Source: Anaerorhabdus sp964386325
Lineage (GTDB): Bacteria; Bacillota_I; Bacilli_A; Erysipelotrichales; Erysipelotrichaceae
Direction of reading: 5' to 3'
NCBI GenBank assembly: GCA_964386325.1
Contig: CAYLQY010000005.1
Coordinates: 62,001 to 126,000, forward strand
Length of the DNA: 64,000 nt
Below the pieces are notes generated by a model. The model saw only the letters and a program-made list of their open reading frames with translations, made no database searches and had not been told where the DNA came from. Positions 59,953-64,000 of this stretch are shown one piece after another (the stretch's first letter is position 1; each line of letters begins with the position of its first letter). Position numbers and translations under genes: made by a program.

Positions 59953-61035
59953 ATGAATAGCATAAATTTTGATATGTATGAATACATTGTCGAATCAAAA
60001 GACGCAGTAAGAAATATTGTAGAAAACCAAGAAGAAATTTTGGGTGAGGCTGTTGAATATTGTGGTAGTAACATTGAGCAAATCTATATTGTTGGTTCTG
60101 GAACAAGTTATCATTCAGCAGTAGCAGCGAGAAATGTTTTAGAAAAAACATTGAAGAAAAAAGTGTTTGCGGTTTATCCGATGGCATTTAAAGACAATGA
60201 ATTAATTACAAACAAGAATACCGTTGTGATTGGAATTTCGCATGCAGGCAGAAGTTCAAGTACAATACAAGCATTAGAAAAAGCCAAAGCAGAAGGATTA
60301 AAAACGATTGCGATGACAGCTGAAAGAAATCGTCCTATCATTGATCATGCTGATAAAACAGTATACATTGAAATCGGATCAGAATATGCAGGACCAAAAA
60401 CAAAAGGTTTCTTTGGCTCAGTAGCAACACTTGTACTATTTGGTTTAAATTATGGTGTTAAAAACGGTATCATCAATAATACTGAAAAGAATGAAATCAT
60501 TGATCGTATGATAAAGACGACTGATAATATTCCAGATATTGCGGCTAAATCATGGGAATGGTATAAACGTAATAAAGAAGACCTACTAAAATCTAGACGA
60601 ATGATTGTTTTAGGTTATGAGAACTGTCTAGCAAGTATGTTAGAAGGAACATTGAAAATATCAGAAGCAGTAAGATACAGTGTTATTGGATATGAACAAG
60701 AAGAATTTATGCATGGAATCTATCATGGAATTGATGAAAATACATACATGGTTTATTTAGCTTCAAAAGGTCAATACTATGAACGTTGTATTCGCATGAA
60801 AGATTATTTTGAAAAGGAAAGACATAATCACAACTATCTCATTACATCAGATAAAGAATTAGACAATGGTAAGAATTTTGTTTATGACTTTGTGAATGAT
60901 GAATACTTTGAAGGATTAGAATATATTGTACCTTTACAAGTTCTTGCACGAAAATTATCACAAGATTTAGGAATTGACTGTAATATCTCAAGTGATCCAG
61001 AGTTTCATAAAAAAATGGCGAGCTATACATATTAA
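59953..61035 (+). CDS. SIS-domain sugar isomerase/deglycase 2
   Basis: 360 aa from ATG 59953 (TGGAGGAAA upstream). YIVGSGTSYHSAVA, IGISHAGRSSSTIQA and a second SIS domain with GYENCLASMLEGTLKISEA and EEFMHGIYHGID. Compared with protein 1, the loop SQSGTS is SHAGRS, so substrate handling should differ. Two SIS proteins plus a mannose-type PTS repeat the plan of gfrABCDEF (glucoselysine/fructoselysine use). Confidence 0.85.
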   Translation: MNSINFDMYEYIVESKDAVRNIVENQEEILGEAVEYCGSNIEQIYIVGSGTSYHSAVAARNVLEKTLKKKVFAVYPMAFKDNELITNKNTVVIGISHAGRSSSTIQALEKAKAEGLKTIAMTAERNRPIIDHADKTVYIEIGSEYAGPKTKGFFGSVATLVLFGLNYGVKNGIINNTEKNEIIDRMIKTTDNIPDIAAKSWEWYKRNKEDLLKSRRMIVLGYENCLASMLEGTLKISEAVRYSVIGYEQEEFMHGIYHGIDENTYMVYLASKGQYYERCIRMKDYFEKERHNHNYLITSDKELDNGKNFVYDFVNDEYFEGLEYIVPLQVLARKLSQDLGIDCNISSDPEFHKKMASYTY

Positions 61036-61065
61036 TCCCTTCCCAAGAAAAATAGCGCCATGATA

Positions 61066-61096
61066 AAAACACACTTTATTAGAGTGTGCTTTTTAT
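61066..61096. terminator. Bidirectional terminator ending the SIS-PTS operon and gntR
   Basis: CACACT / AGTGTG stem with A-run before and T-run after. Confidence 0.85.
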
Positions 61097-61120
61097 TTTG
61101 TATAGGGGAAACTTAAACCT

Positions 61121-61843
61121 TTATTGAAATGATGAGAAAGTATATTCGTACAAATCAGAACGATAATAAGTAATTGTATATTGGAATGGAATGTCTTCCT
61201 CAACAAAACGAATAGAAATACTTTTTAATAAAGCATGGCTTTCTGTTTCTAATAAACTTGTTTGATCATCAGTTCCTTCAACAGCGCTTAACTTAGTCAC
61301 AAATCCTTTTACATCGATTCCCTGCTTACCAACATACTCATCAATTGAACCAGTAAGTGCAGTTAAATCTATATTAGGAAGAAATTTTGCAGGGATATAA
61401 TAATATTGTAAAGCGATGGGAATATTGTTTCCAGTGCGAAGTCTTTTCATAAAATATACTTCTTCATCTTCTTGAATATGTAAATCGCGAATGATATCAG
61501 GAAATTCTTTTGCTTTGATAATCTTGTATTCAAGAAGCTTAGCCCCAGGAATCATTCCAATGCTTTGCATATCTTGGGTAAAACTCATTTTTCTTTGGAT
61601 GTTGCGATTTACAGGTTTATAGGCAACAAAAGATCCTTTTCCTTTAGAACGAGTTATAACTCCTTTGAGGGCTAAATCATATAAAACATTATGAACAGTT
61701 TGTCGACCAAATCCAAATTTTTTAACTAATTCACTTTCAGAGGGAATAAGATCTCCGACCTTTAAATTCCCACTATGAATTTCACTTAAAAGGTAGTTTT
61801 CCAATACTTGTTTTTTTGAAGTTGGGTTACTATTTTTTTTCAT
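61121..61843 (-). CDS. GntR/UTRA regulator of the second mannose-family PTS
   Basis: 240 aa; HTH (KQVLENYLLSEIHSGNLKVGDLIPSESELVKKFGFGRQTVHNVLYDL, shown in part as SESELVKKFGFGRQTVHNVL; ~10-70) and UTRA (GMIPGAKLLEYKIIKA, RLRTGNNIPIALQYYYI). Divergent from the PTS at 62168; inverted repeats between them are candidate operators. Paralogue of 52627. Confidence 0.9.
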   Translation of the reverse strand: MKKNSNPTSKKQVLENYLLSEIHSGNLKVGDLIPSESELVKKFGFGRQTVHNVLYDLALKGVITRSKGKGSFVAYKPVNRNIQRKMSFTQDMQSIGMIPGAKLLEYKIIKAKEFPDIIRDLHIQEDEEVYFMKRLRTGNNIPIALQYYYIPAKFLPNIDLTALTGSIDEYVGKQGIDVKGFVTKLSAVEGTDDQTSLLETESHALLKSISIRFVEEDIPFQYTITYYRSDLYEYTFSSFQ

Positions 61844-62167
61844 TTCTTGATTTCCCTTTCATGACTCTTTTGTGAAAACAGCTTAAATACTTACAGATTA
61901 AGTATAGCAAATTAATAACCAATGTTGTTATAAACATGTTGATTTTAATGGATATTTCACAAATGTACATAATTACTACAAATGTATGGACAAATGAAAA
62001 ATGTTGTGCTATTTTTGTAGTAACAAGAGATATAAGAGGGAATCAAAGAAGGGAGGAAGCAAGAAAAATATTCAATTATTACCTTGAATATTAAGATGAT
62101 TCTTTGGCTTATGAACTTTAAATTTTAGAATTAACAAAAAATTATAAATTTAAGTTAGGAGGTAACT
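61844..62167 (+). promoter_or_regulatory. Divergent control region of the second PTS operon
   Basis: Candidate promoter TGGACA (61987-61992), 17-bp spacer, TATTTT (62010-62015) with TG extension. Inverted repeat arms TTACTACAAA (61973-61982) and TTTGTAGTAA (62014-62023) flank it, and ACAAATG occurs three times (61959, 61978, 61990). The leader of ~145 bases before the EIIC start shows no obvious gene. Confidence 0.6.
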
Positions 62168-62914
62168 ATGAATCTATTTCAAGTATTTATAATTAGTTTA
62201 ATAACAGGTCTAGCATATTTACAAAGAAGAGCATTAGGGGATTGTCAATTAGAAAGACCAATTGTATTGGGACCAGTAATTGGTTGGATTTTAGGGGATT
62301 TTAATGCAGGTTTACTTATTGGGGCAAATTTAGAATTAGTATTTATGGGTGCACAAGCTATTGGTGGATCAGTTCCATCAAACGTAGCTATTGGTAGTGC
62401 ATTAGGAACAGCTGTTGCGATTACTTCAGGCACGGGTCTTGAAGGGGCAATGGTAGTAGCGATACCAGCCGCAGTACTTGCAAGTACATTTGAAATGTTT
62501 GCGAAAACAATTAGTGCATTTGCAGTACATGGTGCAGATAAATATGCCTTAGATGATAATTCAAAGGGAATTATTTTGATGATGTGGTTAGGAAATTTAG
62601 TGCATTTCTTAGCATACTTCATTCCAACGTTCTTAGCATTATGGCTAGGAGCTGATTATATTTCAAACATGATGAATGTCATTCCAGCAAATGTTATGGC
62701 AGGTGTAAAAGCGGTGGGTGCATTATTACCAGCGCTAGGATTTGGTTTATTATTGAATAATTTAGGACGTAAAGAAATTCTTGGTTATTTCTTCATTGGA
62801 TTTGCATTAGCTGCTTATATTCCATCTTTTGGAGTAATGGGTATTGCGTTTATTGGTATCGCTTATGTATGTGTTTGGGCATTCAATAAACTTCAAATGA
62901 ATGGAGGTAATTAA
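62168..62914 (+). CDS. PTS mannose-family EIIC (second system)
   Basis: 248 aa, YLQRRALGDCQLERPIVLGPVIGWILGD and IGANLELVFMGAQAIGG. The family's G-rich turns are present. TTAGGAGG precedes the ATG. First gene of an operon with gene order C-D-B that runs out of the window. Confidence 0.92.
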   Translation: MNLFQVFIISLITGLAYLQRRALGDCQLERPIVLGPVIGWILGDFNAGLLIGANLELVFMGAQAIGGSVPSNVAIGSALGTAVAITSGTGLEGAMVVAIPAAVLASTFEMFAKTISAFAVHGADKYALDDNSKGIILMMWLGNLVHFLAYFIPTFLALWLGADYISNMMNVIPANVMAGVKAVGALLPALGFGLLLNNLGRKEILGYFFIGFALAAYIPSFGVMGIAFIGIAYVCVWAFNKLQMNGGN

Positions 62915-62915
62915 G

Positions 62916-63725
62916 ATGAGTGAAAATCGCGTAGTATTAACTAAGAAAGATATTAATCGTTTATTTAGACGTTCAAATGCCGTTCAATCTGCTTTCAACT
63001 TCGAAAGAATGCAGGCATTAGGATTTGCGTATGCAATGATTCCAGTAATTAATAAACTATATTCTAATAAAGAAGAACGTATACAAGCTTATCAAAGACA
63101 TTTAGGATACTTTAATTCACATCCATGGGATTGTGGAGTTATCTTTGGTATCGTTGCATCAATGGAAGAAAGAATGGCTAATGGTGAAGATGTAAGTGAA
63201 GACAACATCACCGCAATTAAAGGTGCTCTTATGGGACCTCTTGCAGGAATTGGTGATTCATTATTCTGGGGAGCATTTAGACCAATTGTTGCCGGTATCT
63301 GTGCATCGCTTGCATTATCTGGTTATGGTATTGCGCCATTAATCTTCGTTGTAGTTATCAATGTTGTGCACTTTGGTGTTGAATATTGGTGTGTAAAGAA
63401 TGGTTACCAATTTGCGGATACATTTATGCAAAAGATGGAATCACTAAATGTAAAGGTATGGATGGAAGCTGCTTCTATTCTCGGCTTATTTGTAGTGGGT
63501 GGATTAGCTGCTACATGGCTTGGAGTAAGCACACCACTCGTGTATACTGTAGGAGAAGCTACTGTTGAATTACAAACAGTATTAAATAACGTGTTTCCTA
63601 AACTTCTACCGCTTGTAGCAACACTTGGCGTATTTGGTTTATTACGCAAAGGTAAGAGTGCAACATGGGTAATGTTTGCGATTATCATCGTTGGATTTAC
63701 ATTGGGATTCTTTGGAATTCTATAG
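62916..63725 (+). CDS. PTS mannose-family EIID (second system)
   Basis: 269 aa from ATG 62916 (TGGAGG upstream). FNFERMQALGFAYAMIPVI, GALMGPLAGIGDSLFWGAF, KLLPLVATLGVFGLLRKG. It is one base after the EIIC stop, i.e. coupled. Confidence 0.92.
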   Translation: MSENRVVLTKKDINRLFRRSNAVQSAFNFERMQALGFAYAMIPVINKLYSNKEERIQAYQRHLGYFNSHPWDCGVIFGIVASMEERMANGEDVSEDNITAIKGALMGPLAGIGDSLFWGAFRPIVAGICASLALSGYGIAPLIFVVVINVVHFGVEYWCVKNGYQFADTFMQKMESLNVKVWMEAASILGLFVVGGLAATWLGVSTPLVYTVGEATVELQTVLNNVFPKLLPLVATLGVFGLLRKGKSATWVMFAIIIVGFTLGFFGIL

Positions 63726-63755
63726 TTTTTAAGATTGATTAAAAAGGAAGGAGCG

Positions 63756-63781
63756 TGTGGTACTGCCTATGCAGTACCACA
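63756..63781 (+). repeat. Strong hairpin between EIID and EIIB genes
   Basis: TGTGGTACTGC pairs with GCAGTACCACA around CTAT, located between the AAGGAAGGAG ribosome site (63744-63753) and the EIIB ATG at 63791. No T run, so not a terminator. Confidence 0.8.
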
Positions 63782-63790
63782 AACTATAAA

Positions 63791-64000
63791 ATGGAATTTG
63801 CAGTAGTACGTATTGATGACCGTTTAATTCATGGTCAAGTAATTATGGGGTGGACTCATTCAAAAGGAGTTAACACAATTATTGCGGTAGATGATGTTGT
63901 TGCGAATGATTCTTTTCAATGTTCACTACTTCAATTTGCAACGCCACCAGGAGTTAAATCGTATATTCTTACGGTGGAAAAAGCAGCAGCGTTAATCTTA
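63791..64000 (+). CDS. PTS mannose-family EIIB (second system), cut by window end
   Basis: First 70 residues: MEFAVVRIDDRLIHGQVIMGW with the phosphohistidine at H14, the canonical motif. ATG 63791 has no close ribosome site; the nearest is on the far side of the hairpin. An in-frame GTG at 63755 would add 12 residues but would put the start inside the stem. Confidence 0.9.
   Translation, partial: MEFAVVRIDDRLIHGQVIMGWTHSKGVNTIIAVDDVVANDSFQCSLLQFATPPGVKSYILTVEKAAALIL

Noticed and set aside
1..64000. CRISPR arrays, tRNA or rRNA genes
   Set aside because: No regularly spaced repeats, no cloverleaf-like sequences and no rRNA signatures were recognised on either strand.
1..64000. Mycoplasma-type code (TGA as Trp)
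   Set aside because: Many well-supported genes end with TGA (e.g. 1492, 6623), and RF2 is present with its UGA-dependent frameshift.

Overview
The window is AT-rich, and nearly every gene reads as Firmicute. The order tagO - (PemK-like) - tilS - hpt - ftsH - hslO - dusB - lysS, the many PTS operons with GntR/BglG regulators, CcpA-type cre sites and a lysS T-box point to a low-GC, probably host-associated Firmicute. My best guess is Erysipelotrichia or a close relative; this rests on gene content only. TGA is used as a normal stop and prfB (RF2) is present with its frameshift, so the code is not the mycoplasma one. Two class II (B12) nucleotide genes, glycoside PTS systems and oleate hydratase suit a fermentative gut or mucosal lifestyle.

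Layout. 1-3543: tail of a mannose-family PTS, an anaerobic sulfatase-maturase-like radical SAM enzyme, a lipoprotein and a TauE/SafE exporter. 3577-13682: conserved core (tagO to lysS) with a PemK/MazF-like protein and a pentapeptide-repeat protein, ending in a T-box-controlled lysS. 13580-17206: a 3.6-kb very AT-rich island bounded by a direct repeat of the lysS 3' end plus its terminator. It holds gene fragments, a small inverted-repeat element, a truncated XRE regulator, a 16-codon ORF, a secreted papain/C39-like cysteine protease and a membrane-anchored partner. 17224-20860: oleate hydratase with a TetR regulator, and an aldo/keto reductase. 20943-25250: cre/RAT-controlled beta-glucoside operon. 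25253-30750: GGDEF protein, GntR-ABC operon, MerR-flavoprotein operon, EAL protein. 30932-35705: lactose/cellobiose-family PTS with DUF3284, two small orphan proteins, MupG and a HutC-type GntR. 35753-42239: MATE pump, LytTR two-component system, flippase, serine recombinase. 42238-45260 (-): B12-dependent ribonucleotide reductase plus its cobalamin adenosyltransferase. 45352-52616: ispD, comFA, comFC, secA, prfB, TPR protein. 52617-64000: two mannose-family PTS operons with SIS-domain enzymes, NanE and three related UTRA regulators.

How it fits together. Several blocks are self-contained catabolic modules: regulator, operator, importer and intracellular hydrolase/isomerase. They show CcpA input (cre sites at 20944 and 30932) and specific control (RAT antiterminator, GntR palindromes). 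The adenosyltransferase and RNR overlap and form an obvious cofactor-enzyme pair. Two MerR-type promoters with 19-bp spacers carry near-identical operators, one in front of a flavoprotein-merR pair and one in front of a broken flavodoxin gene 19 kb away, suggesting one regulon. The most unusual parts are the lysS-end island with its regulator/peptide/protease arrangement, and the SIS-NanE PTS operon, whose internal UTRA regulator seems to have lost its DNA-recognition residues.
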